DNA from: Chitinophagales bacterium
GTDB taxonomy: Bacteria; Bacteroidota; Bacteroidia; Chitinophagales; UBA10324
Direction: 5' to 3'
Length of the DNA stretch: 5,405 nt
Assembly (NCBI GenBank): GCA_013695775.1
Contig: JACCZV010000107.1
Coordinates: 1 to 5,405, forward strand
The position numbers and the translations under genes were made by a program. The notes below the pieces were generated by a model. That model saw only the letters and a program-made list of their open reading frames with translations, was not told the origin of the DNA and searched no databases. Of this stretch, positions 1-5,405 are shown in pieces. Position 1 is the first letter of the stretch. Every line of letters begins with the position of its first letter.

Positions 1-242
1 GTATTACTTTCGGATAATTTAGTAATAAGCAACTGATCCAATTGATTATTCAGCACAACTTCTGATCAAATTAATAATTCTGGTCGTCAAATTAATAAAT
101 TTTTAGAATATATCCTTTTTATTCCAGAATCTTCTTGTAATCTGTTCCGAAAAATGGTCGGGAAACTATCAGACATCCATGAAAAAACATCGGGCTAAAG
201 GGCCAATTGCTGAAAACTTATGATGGGTTCATTATTCTTTAA
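1..242. other. AT-rich intergenic region, no gene seen
   Basis: This stretch lies downstream of the secreted hydrolase, which is on the minus strand. Every forward frame entering from the left edge meets a stop within about 36 bases, and no coding frame of note begins here on either strand. It holds three imperfect direct repeats (34-101), a weak imperfect hairpin (TTCCGA at 145-150 with TCGGGAA at 158-164, one bulged G) and part of an 11-bp tandem repeat at its right end. The hairpin has no T-tract on either side, so I do not call it a terminator. How transcription of the hydrolase ends is not visible from the sequence. Confidence 0.6.
34..101. repeat. three imperfect AT-rich direct repeats
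   Basis: TGATCCAATTGATTATTC (34-51) and TGATCAAATTAATAATTC (63-80) match at 15 of 18 positions. A third, partial copy at 84-101 shares the exact 12-mer TCAAATTAATAA (87-98) with the second copy (66-77), exactly 21 bp apart. Two-helical-turn spacing would suit protein binding on one face of DNA. The motif is very AT-rich, however, so chance or slippage could explain it. No gene to regulate is seen to the left inside the window. Confidence 0.35.
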
Positions 243-261
243 TTATTCTTTAATTATTTTA
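231..261. repeat. 11-bp tandem repeat across the hydrolase stop codon
   Basis: The unit ATTATTCTTTA occurs at 231-241 and 242-252, followed by a degenerate third copy, ATTATTTTA, at 253-261. The hydrolase stop codon (TAA on the minus strand, 245-243) lies in the middle copy, so the repeat covers the last codons (Ile-Ile-Lys-Glu) and the start of the 3' flank. The unit is not a multiple of three, so a change in copy number could alter the C-terminal residues of the secretion signal. It looks like replication slippage in AT-rich DNA. Confidence 0.6.
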
Positions 262-2450
262 TAAGAAGTTCTCAAGCCGCCAGCATTTACGGTAATTATA
301 TACATACCTGCTAATAGATCTGACATATCCACTGACACCTGATGATCTCCTTCTGCGAGAAGTCCTTGATGAAGTTGCATTACTCTCGCTCCAAAGAGGT
401 TCTCGATGAAGATTATAACATTTGCATGATGAACCATCGAAACTTCTATGGTGATGTTTCCCGAGGTTGGGTTGGGGTAGACATTGTCAATTGCGGACTT
501 TAACGATATTAATGGGGATGATGTAACCTGTGGTCCTCCGCATTTATATATCTTAATAAGATTACCCCCTTCAGCTTCTTGCCTAATCCTTGCCTTTCTG
601 AAGGTAATCAACCCTTTCTCAGAACTTCCAGGATGATAGACCATGCTTCTCGACTGTTTTAGAACACTGCCCTCCCAATTCTCCATACAAATTATAGAGC
701 CTGAAGGAAGGTTAATAAATTCTTGCAGGCGGCGTGGAGTTATATCCACTCTTACGTACGGGGGTAGCCCTCCTAACGGCCACAGGGTGCCATCGGTAAG
801 CTTCCATTGATTTGTATGTACAAGCGTTTGCCAACCTTCCGAATATTCAAAAATTGTACTGTCAACAAACTCCATTACACCATTGATTGAGCCAACAGTG
901 TCACCGTCATAATAGGGAGGATTAGGATTGTGTGTATCCCCCGGATCTTGATTCATTGAACAATTGGAAAAAGCCGGATAGGAAGTTCGGGTACTAAATC
1001 TTGCCAGGGTTGAAAAGGGGTTGTCCTTAATAGATTTATGGCCAATTTTATGTTGTCGCAGATCCCAGGCATACCGTCCACCAGACCTATAGGCATTTAT
1101 TGAATTATAATATTCTATTTTTTCTTCCCAGCAAGTAACAATATCCTCCTTCCCGGAAGTAAGATAAATGAAGGGCAAAGAACGATATTTATTATCCCGA
1201 AGAAGATTATTGAAATTGGCCCATTCCCACATTGAATAGTTGCCTTCACCATTAATTTTTGGTAAATCTGATGGCAGATTACTTTCAAGAGTACCAAGAA
1301 AGATATCAGCATGTTCACGAGAAGAACCATTTTCGTTCCACTTGCAAAGGGGATTATCGTCATTTAAATATTGTGCATTCACTTTTGTGTTCACTATATC
1401 GCAGGCAGAAATCCATTCCGGATAATAATAGCTTAAGGCCAGAGCACCAATGGTGCCATTGGAGGTGCCAAAAACAGATATTCGGGTTGAATCTATATCT
1501 TCCGGAAATCTTCGTACCAACCAATTGCGTGTCCAGGCCAATCTATGGATGGTATACCCTTTAACGACTCCAGTAGTTGGGGGCGGGGTATCTTCATTTA
1601 CACTATATATATCTATGTTCTCATTATAGCCGAGCCATTTAGTATTTTCTCCGGCAATTGAATCCCAGTTAAAGTTTGGAATCACATCCTCCATAGAAAT
1701 CTGCCAGAGTCCGTCAATATGCAGGCCGCTCACATTTTCATAGGAATTTCCACCACCCCCATAAAAAAAGAAAGTAGCTGCATTCGCACCCGCCAAATTT
1801 TCATCTGGCACTATTCCGAAATTGAAAGACAGGCATCCCTCGTTGGTCATTTCGGGTGTATACTCTGTCTTTACATTTCCACCAAAAACAGTGTAAGCAT
1901 CATAGGACAAGGTACTATCTATAAGCACGGGCAGGTTGTCTATCTGCAAAACCGGTTCTATCTGAGCTACAATTTCGGAAACGCCTGTTGTAGTAGAATT
2001 TTTTCCAGGTATAATATACCTATTTTCTACCAGGGTGCCATCTAAGCCTAAGGAATCAGATGTAACAGCATAATAGACTGTTTTATTCTTGGAACAGGTT
2101 GCAACAAAAACACAATGATTTACATCTAACGAGTCCAATGGATCCCGATTAATTACCAAATATCGCTCTGGCTTAGTAGTGTCCATCCCTTGCGTGCCGA
2201 GGGTTAAAAAATAATTTAATGAGAAATCATGCGGCACTCGCCCTACATATTTTGCGCTGTCAATGTTACTGTTTGTTATCGGATGATCGAAGGAATATGT
2301 ATAATAGAAACCAATGTCTTCCGGGATCACATTCCACTTAATAAAGGTTTGGCCATTACGATATTGGGCATTTACACTATCTACGACTGTTTGTGATAAC
2401 ACAGCCTTGAAAAAAAGAACAGATAAAATAATAAGTAAAGTCTTCTTCAT
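243..2450 (-). CDS. secreted alpha/beta hydrolase (esterase/depolymerase-like) with T9SS type A sorting domain
   Basis: Predicted 735-residue exported hydrolase. Residues 1-19 form a signal peptide (MKK, then a hydrophobic core, with likely cleavage at VLS|Q); there is no lipobox Cys. Residues 22-148 look like a fibronectin type III-type beta domain (GQTFIKWN near 33-40, YYAVT at 126-130). Residues about 180-490 resemble an alpha/beta hydrolase. A glycine-rich loop (FFYGGGG, 228-234) could shape the oxyanion hole, and the nucleophile elbow is GTSNG with Ser330. Asp436 (SGKED) and His471 (KIGH) fit as the rest of the triad. Residues 515-640 are a beta-rich accessory domain including VDITPRR (568-574). 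Residues 657-735 are the T9SS tail (YPNPTSG, LLAGMYIITV, KIIKE), so the protein is probably secreted through the outer membrane and then anchored or released. The ATG at 2450 is preceded by AGGA three bases upstream. The substrate is unknown; the architecture recalls PHB depolymerase or feruloyl-esterase-like proteins. It lies 75 bp after trhO on the same strand. The fold and export are fairly sure, the exact activity is not. Confidence 0.85.
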   Translation of the reverse strand: MKKTLLIILSVLFFKAVLSQTVVDSVNAQYRNGQTFIKWNVIPEDIGFYYTYSFDHPITNSNIDSAKYVGRVPHDFSLNYFLTLGTQGMDTTKPERYLVINRDPLDSLDVNHCVFVATCSKNKTVYYAVTSDSLGLDGTLVENRYIIPGKNSTTTGVSEIVAQIEPVLQIDNLPVLIDSTLSYDAYTVFGGNVKTEYTPEMTNEGCLSFNFGIVPDENLAGANAATFFFYGGGGNSYENVSGLHIDGLWQISMEDVIPNFNWDSIAGENTKWLGYNENIDIYSVNEDTPPPTTGVVKGYTIHRLAWTRNWLVRRFPEDIDSTRISVFGTSNGTIGALALSYYYPEWISACDIVNTKVNAQYLNDDNPLCKWNENGSSREHADIFLGTLESNLPSDLPKINGEGNYSMWEWANFNNLLRDNKYRSLPFIYLTSGKEDIVTCWEEKIEYYNSINAYRSGGRYAWDLRQHKIGHKSIKDNPFSTLARFSTRTSYPAFSNCSMNQDPGDTHNPNPPYYDGDTVGSINGVMEFVDSTIFEYSEGWQTLVHTNQWKLTDGTLWPLGGLPPYVRVDITPRRLQEFINLPSGSIICMENWEGSVLKQSRSMVYHPGSSEKGLITFRKARIRQEAEGGNLIKIYKCGGPQVTSSPLISLKSAIDNVYPNPTSGNITIEVSMVHHANVIIFIENLFGARVMQLHQGLLAEGDHQVSVDMSDLLAGMYIITVNAGGLRTSYKIIKE

Positions 2451-2525
2451 TGATCCTGTTGTATTTTTTGCGCTAAATTAGAAAAAATAACGGAGAGAAC
2501 TTAGTGACAGGGCTTAAAAAGAAAA

Positions 2526-3443
2526 TCACCATGCAGAGGCTTTACCTTTTACATAGTACCCTGTTCCAACATATGACCTGTTACGAGGATGTGAGGAGCA
2601 TTCGTCACTGCAAGCTCCATTGTGTTTCCATCCACATTCATCACACATCACAATGTGGTTGTTGCATTCGGGGTTTGAACAGTTAATTAGCCTTGTTGAC
2701 GAAACCCCACAGCGAAAACATTTTGATATCACGGTAGGGTTTACTTCGTTCACATCCACTACCAGACGCTCATCAAAAACATAACACTTACCATCAAAAT
2801 CCTTACCTCCGGTGTGCTTTGCATATTCTAATATGCCACCATGAAGGTGATAGACATTCTTAAATCCATTCTGCAACAGAAATGCCGTGGCCTTTTCACA
2901 CCGGATGCCACCGGTGCAATAAGCGATGATCTTTTGATCCCTGTATCTTTCTATTTGCGGGAGAAAAGTGGGGAGATCTCTAAAATGATCCATGGGAAGA
3001 GTCACTGCGTTTTTAAATTGCCCAACCTCCCACTCAACTTTATTTCGAACATCAAGCAGCACTGCATCTCCTGTATCTTTTTCATGTATAAACTCTGAAG
3101 GTTCCAGGTATTTACCTGCCTGTTTCCACACATCCACATGAGGTTGATTAAAGTTAACAATCTCTTTTTTATACCGTACGAAAATTTTGGAAATGGCGAG
3201 TTTATCAACCTCCTGCACCTTAAACTGAAGATCAGTAAACCGGTTATCAGAATGTAGCAGGTTCATATATTGCTCACACTGTTCAAGTGTGCCTGAAACT
3301 GTGCCGTTAATTCCCTCTTCTGCTATTATGATACGGCCTTTTATGCCGATGGATTTACAGAAATTGAGATGGCAAGCTGCAAATTCTTTGGCCCCCTGAA
3401 TGAGGATGTATTTGTAAAATAACAAGCTTCTATACGGTTTCAT
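2526..3443 (-). CDS. trhO: tRNA uridine(34) hydroxylase, rhodanese family (TrhO/YceA)
   Basis: A 305-residue protein of the YceA/UPF0176 family. Family members hydroxylate uridine 34 of certain tRNAs to 5-hydroxyuridine using O2, the first step toward cmo5U/mo5U wobble modification in the cytoplasm. The N-terminal acylphosphatase-like domain (about 1-100) contains the family hallmark AEEGINGTVSG (41-51). The rhodanese domain (about 115-215) has LLDVRNKVEWEVGQF (129-143) and the active-site loop YCTGGIRCEKA, with catalytic Cys176 and a second Cys182. The C-terminal part is cysteine-rich (CFRCG 242-246, CSNPEC 255-260, CDEC 267-270, Cys278, Cys282) and may bind a metal. It is shorter than the E. 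coli protein (350 residues), lacking the N- and C-terminal extensions. The ATG at 3443 gives the conserved FYKY start region. It sits 115 bp after the HAD gene and 75 bp before the hydrolase. Family assignment is firm; the modification step in this organism is inferred. Confidence 0.95.
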   Translation of the reverse strand: MKPYRSLLFYKYILIQGAKEFAACHLNFCKSIGIKGRIIIAEEGINGTVSGTLEQCEQYMNLLHSDNRFTDLQFKVQEVDKLAISKIFVRYKKEIVNFNQPHVDVWKQAGKYLEPSEFIHEKDTGDAVLLDVRNKVEWEVGQFKNAVTLPMDHFRDLPTFLPQIERYRDQKIIAYCTGGIRCEKATAFLLQNGFKNVYHLHGGILEYAKHTGGKDFDGKCYVFDERLVVDVNEVNPTVISKCFRCGVSSTRLINCSNPECNNHIVMCDECGWKHNGACSDECSSHPRNRSYVGTGYYVKGKASAW

Positions 3444-3479
3444 TCTTCAGACATCTAAATCTAATAAAAGCGAAAATAA

Positions 3480-3554
3480 TTATTGTTTACTACGGATGCA
3501 GAATCCTAAGCTGATAATTAAGCTGATCATGAGTATATTGGCTGACCCTGTCAT
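3480..3554 (-). CDS. possible 24-residue single-pass membrane microprotein
   Basis: A short ORF begins with ATG four bases after the HAD stop codon and ends in TAA 36 bases before trhO. The peptide has a polar start (MTGSAN), a hydrophobic stretch of about 14 residues (ILMISLIISLGFCI) and a basic end (RSKQ), an arrangement that could span a membrane with the C-terminus inside. Residues 9-16 are a fourfold-residue duplication (MISL/IISL) encoded by a 12-bp tandem repeat. There is no Shine-Dalgarno sequence, which means little in Bacteroidota. Its frame is also open upstream into the HAD gene, as an overlapping shadow. I recognise no family. It may be chance coding in a 115-bp spacer. Confidence 0.22.
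   Translation of the reverse strand: MTGSANILMISLIISLGFCIRSKQ
3507..3530. repeat. 12-bp tandem duplication in the HAD-trhO spacer
   Basis: TAAGCTGATAAT (3507-3518) is followed directly by TAAGCTGATCAT (3519-3530), differing at one base. The unit length is a multiple of three and keeps the frame of the small minus-strand ORF that crosses it. Confidence 0.7.
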
Positions 3555-3558
3555 TATA

Positions 3559-4251
3559 CTAGAGGAAATATTTAAGTTCTCTGAGCGCATGAATTTCATG
3601 AGTAACTGTTTCAGCATGTTGTATTTTATCCGGATTAAAGAGCACATGGTCCATCCCCACCGATTTAGCTCCTTGAATATCAGCATCTATACTGTCCCCG
3701 ATAAAAATGCTGTCTATTACAGTTGCATTTGCTAAACTGAAAGCGTACTTGAAAATTTCTCTGTTCGGTTTCTGGGTTCCTGCCATCTCTGAAGAAATCA
3801 CATATTTGAAATAAGCAGTTATTCCTGAGTTGCGCAGCTTCATCGCCTGCACTTCTTCAAATCCGTTTGTAATAATGTGTAGGGAATATTTGGCCTGCAG
3901 GTACGTAAGAACATCATGCACATCGTCATATAATTTTGTTTTTGTTGGAAGGATTTTGAGATAAGACTCCGCCATGCTTTTAGCAAGATCCATATCTGTT
4001 AATTCGAATTCATTAAGGACGGAAGTAAAACGAACAAGCCGTAACTCTTCTCTGGCGATCATTCCTTTCCTGAACAGATCCCAGAAGATACTATTATGGT
4101 AATGATACCTTTCACAGAACAATACACTGTCAACTCCCCTGCTCTCAAAATCATACAACTGACACACCTCTGCAATAGTCTCTCCCGAATTGCTTTTAAA
4201 ATCCCACAATGTTTCATCGAGGTCAAAAAAAATATGCGTATATTGTTTCAA
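3559..4251 (-). CDS. YjjG/YfnB-type HAD-family nucleotidase (phosphatase), TTG start
   Basis: A 230-residue haloacid dehalogenase superfamily hydrolase of the YjjG/YfnB group. These cytoplasmic phosphatases act on nucleoside monophosphates, including non-canonical pyrimidine nucleotides, and are proposed to clean the nucleotide pool. All four HAD motifs are present: motif I FFDLDETLWDF with nucleophile Asp10 and acid Asp12; motif II IITNGF with Thr128; motif III Lys161 in TQKPNREIF; and motif IV FIGDSIDAD with Asp186 and Asp191. The helical cap lies at about 20-105. Length matches E. coli YjjG (225 residues). I chose the TTG at 4251 because it gives MKQYTHIFFDLDETL, the usual spacing to motif I. 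The reading frame has no ATG before residue 64 and is closed by a stop at 4299-4297. A longer start at TTG 4275 would add eight residues but lies inside a promoter-like box. The family is sure; the substrate is inferred. Confidence 0.93.
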   Translation of the reverse strand: MKQYTHIFFDLDETLWDFKSNSGETIAEVCQLYDFESRGVDSVLFCERYHYHNSIFWDLFRKGMIAREELRLVRFTSVLNEFELTDMDLAKSMAESYLKILPTKTKLYDDVHDVLTYLQAKYSLHIITNGFEEVQAMKLRNSGITAYFKYVISSEMAGTQKPNREIFKYAFSLANATVIDSIFIGDSIDADIQGAKSVGMDHVLFNPDKIQHAETVTHEIHALRELKYFL

Positions 4252-4272
4252 GCGTCCTGCTTTAATGTGCAG

Positions 4273-4300
4273 CAAATTTATATTATTAAGAAGCCCTCAA
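4273..4300 (-). promoter_or_regulatory. candidate Bacteroidota promoter for the HAD gene
   Basis: On the minus strand TAAATTTG (4280-4273) is a perfect match to the Bacteroidota -7 consensus TAnnTTTG. A TTG at 4300-4298 lies 17 bases upstream, slightly short of the usual spacing of about 19, so the -33 part is weak. Transcription would begin near 4267, about 16 bases before the TTG start codon at 4251. The box overlaps the alternative TTG at 4275, which argues against that start. Confidence 0.5.
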
Positions 4301-4316
4301 CAGTTTTTCCATAACA

Positions 4317-4332
4317 AATATTCAAGAATATT
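4317..4332. promoter_or_regulatory. 16-bp dyad, candidate operator between HAD gene and rho
   Basis: AATATTC-AA-GAATATT is a perfect inverted repeat with 7-bp arms and a 2-bp centre. It sits 37 bp upstream of the HAD -7 box and about 92 bp upstream of the rho -33 box, where a dimeric regulator could act on the HAD promoter. It is all AT except one G-C pair per arm, so chance is possible. With a 2-nt centre it cannot fold well as RNA, which favours a DNA site over a terminator. The regulator is unknown. Confidence 0.4.
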
Positions 4333-4424
4333 AATGTGATTTAGGTTAGACTTCCTTAGAGTAATTTTTACAGCCGTTTAGTTATCATCCTTTTATTTTG
4401 TGTAGAGCCTAAGTAAGATTGAAA

Positions 4425-4455
4425 TTTGTTGTTTACGTTTCTTTATATACATTTG
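4425..4455 (+). promoter_or_regulatory. Bacteroidota-type promoter of rho
   Basis: TTTG (4425-4428), a 19-base spacer and TACATTTG (4448-4455) match the Bacteroidota housekeeping promoter consensus TTTG-N19-TAnnTTTG in both boxes and in spacing. Transcription should start near 4460, giving a leader of about 140 nt before the rho ATG. This is the best promoter match in the window. Confidence 0.75.
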
Positions 4456-4459
4456 CCGA

Positions 4460-4600
4460 ATACTATTCCTTTTTCGGGATTCAATTTATAAAGCCAAATA
4501 ATCCGTTTCATAATTAATTCATTACCAGGATCAGGTATACTCTCCTGCAAATAATGCAGACCGCTGCATTCAAAGTCTTAACTCTATTGAACCACCATTT
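4460..4600 (+). promoter_or_regulatory. long 5' leader of rho with competing hairpins
   Basis: From the predicted start to the rho ATG there are about 140 nt, long for a Bacteroidota housekeeping gene. Two hairpins share one arm: CTGCA (4545-4549) can pair with TGCAG (4555-4559), or AATGCAG (4553-4559) can pair with CTGCATT (4564-4570) around an ACCG loop. Only one can form at a time. A weaker pairing of CGGGATT (4475-4481) with AATCCG (4500-4505, one bulge) lies upstream. No T-tract follows, so it is not an intrinsic terminator. In E. coli, rho is known to control itself through early termination in its leader; a similar role here is inference. Confidence 0.45.
4553..4570 (+). promoter_or_regulatory. 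perfect 7-bp RNA hairpin 30 nt before rho start
   Basis: AATGCAG-ACCG-CTGCATT forms a perfect 7-bp stem with a 4-nt loop in the rho leader RNA. Its 5' arm is also the 3' arm of the alternative 5-bp stem CTGCA-AATAA-TGCAG (4545-4559), so the two structures exclude each other. Confidence 0.55.
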
Positions 4601-5405
4601 ATGTACGACATTCTGCAATTGAACGAGATGCTCGTTCCAGAACTCAAAGACATTGCTGAAAATCTGAAAATTGAAAATCATCAGAAGCTTGTAAAGCAGG
4701 AACTTATATATAAAATTCTGGATAAACAGTCCATTGCGCCCGAGCTTTCTAAACCAGTTGCTGACGATAGCAAACCTAAGGTTCGTCGTAGAAAAATTTC
4801 TGCCCCTGTTGAAGAAACCGCAGTGGCACCTGAAGAAGTGCATGCTTCTTCTGTTAATGAAAACTTCCGTGAGCCGGAAGCAATGCCAGAAATTGAACCA
4901 AAGGCAGAACGGCAAGTTGAAGAAACAGGTGAACAAGAGGTTCCACAAACTTCTCTTCAGGAACAATCTGTAATTTCTGAGGACAAAACAGAAGATGCCA
5001 TACGCTACGAGAAAAACGGACAGTTTCAACGTCTTCCTTTTCGAAAGGAGGTGGCCTTTAATGTTGACCTGGATGGAATGGTTGAAGGAGAAGGTGTTCT
5101 GGAAATAATGAGCGATGGCTACGGTTTTCTTAGGTCGTCCGATTATAATTATCTCTCCTCACCAGACGATATTTATGTTTCTCCATCGCAAATAAAGCTC
5201 TTCGGAATAAAAACAGGCGATACCGTTACAGGTTCCGTTCGACCACCGAAAGAGGGAGAAAAATATTTTGCTCTGTTGAAGGTGGCCTCTATTAACGGGA
5301 AAAAGCCTGAAGAGATCCGTGATCGCGTGCCTTTCGATTATCTCACCCCTCTTTTTCCGGACGAAAAGCTCGATCTCTTTATGGAATCGAATGATTACTC
5401 TACGA
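4601..5405 (+). CDS. rho: transcription termination factor Rho, 5' part (runs off window)
   Basis: The first 268 codons of Rho, the hexameric RNA-dependent ATPase/helicase that ends transcription and prevents pervasive antisense transcription. Residues 5-43 are the Rho N-terminal helical domain (LNEMLVPELKDIAENLKI, KQELIYKILDKQ). Residues about 45-140 are a Glu/Pro-rich, probably disordered linker absent from E. coli Rho, with a short basic patch KVRRRK (60-65). Residues about 160-258 are the cold-shock-like primary RNA-binding domain: GEGVLEI (163-169), GYGFLRSSDYNYL (173-185), DDIYVSPSQIK (189-199), RPPKEGEKYFALLKV (214-228). The sequence stops before the Walker A ATPase domain. ATG 4601 is the first start: the frame is open back to a stop at 4511-4513 but offers no other start codon. 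There is no Shine-Dalgarno sequence. It is transcribed divergently from the HAD gene from its own promoter. Identity is very sure. Confidence 0.96.
   Translation, partial: MYDILQLNEMLVPELKDIAENLKIENHQKLVKQELIYKILDKQSIAPELSKPVADDSKPKVRRRKISAPVEETAVAPEEVHASSVNENFREPEAMPEIEPKAERQVEETGEQEVPQTSLQEQSVISEDKTEDAIRYEKNGQFQRLPFRKEVAFNVDLDGMVEGEGVLEIMSDGYGFLRSSDYNYLSSPDDIYVSPSQIKLFGIKTGDTVTGSVRPPKEGEKYFALLKVASINGKKPEEIRDRVPFDYLTPLFPDEKLDLFMESNDYST

Noticed and set aside
145..164. Hairpin as terminator of the hydrolase transcript
   Set aside because: The stem is short with a bulge and is not followed by a T-tract in the direction of transcription.
1240..1564. Two plus-strand open frames inside the secreted hydrolase (1240-1425 and 1259-1564)
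   Set aside because: Both are antisense to the catalytic region of a well-supported gene and show no recognisable motif or start context.
1719..2045. Plus-strand open frame of 108 codons inside the secreted hydrolase
   Set aside because: It is a shadow of the minus-strand gene with odd composition and no domain.
2473..2489. Minus-strand -7-like boxes upstream of the hydrolase (TAATTTAG at 2480-2473, TATTTTTT at 2489-2482)
   Set aside because: Each has one mismatch to TAnnTTTG and neither has a TTG about 19 bases upstream. In AT-rich DNA this is not enough for a promoter call.
3471..3478. TATTTTCG on the minus strand upstream of trhO as a -7 box
   Set aside because: One mismatch to consensus and no -33 TTG at suitable spacing, so the trhO promoter remains undefined.
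3496..3735. Plus-strand open frame overlapping the HAD gene end
   Set aside because: It is mostly antisense to the conserved HAD motif IV region; no promoter or family features.
4273..4275. TTG at 4275 as the start of the HAD gene (238 residues)
   Set aside because: It lies inside the -7 box, and the extra eight residues are not typical of the family; TTG 4251 fits better.
4514..5029. Minus-strand open frame of 171 codons opposite rho
   Set aside because: It is antisense to clearly coding rho sequence. Its product is rich in Phe, Cys, Trp and Asn with no domain, as expected from the reverse of Glu/Lys-rich codons.

Overview
The window looks like chromosomal DNA of a Bacteroidota (Bacteroidetes) bacterium. 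Four things point there: a large secreted protein ends in a type IX secretion (T9SS) type A sorting domain; two intergenic sites match the Bacteroidota sigma factor consensus TAnnTTTG; genes mostly lack Shine-Dalgarno sequences; and the start of rho has the N-terminus usual in that phylum. The DNA is moderately AT-rich. No mobile element, CRISPR array, tRNA or rRNA was recognised.

Layout. Positions 1-242 are AT-rich and hold no gene that I can support, only imperfect direct repeats. On the minus strand, read right to left, lie a YjjG-type HAD phosphatase (4251-3559, TTG start), a possible 24-residue membrane microprotein (3554-3480, weak), the tRNA uridine-34 hydroxylase TrhO (3443-2526), and a secreted multi-domain alpha/beta hydrolase with a T9SS tail (2450-243). 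The gaps are 115 and 75 bp. No strong terminator or consensus promoter was seen between these genes, so a common transcript is possible but unproven. On the plus strand, rho (transcription termination factor) starts at 4601 and runs off the right edge; 268 codons are present, ending before the ATPase domain.

The 349-bp region between the HAD gene and rho is divergent and carries the main regulatory signals. There is a near-consensus rho promoter (TTTG-N19-TACATTTG, 4425-4455), a leader of about 140 nt with two overlapping hairpins that cannot form together, a -7-like box for the HAD gene (4280-4273), and a 16-bp dyad (4317-4332) just upstream of it.

The proteins are individually recognisable housekeeping or secreted enzymes: nucleotide or phosphate housekeeping, wobble-base modification, extracellular ester or polymer hydrolysis, and transcription termination. 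They do not form an obvious pathway or a clearly novel system. The most interesting signals are the rho leader, the dyad, the forced non-ATG start of the HAD gene, the composite secreted hydrolase and the small ORF carrying a tandem duplication.
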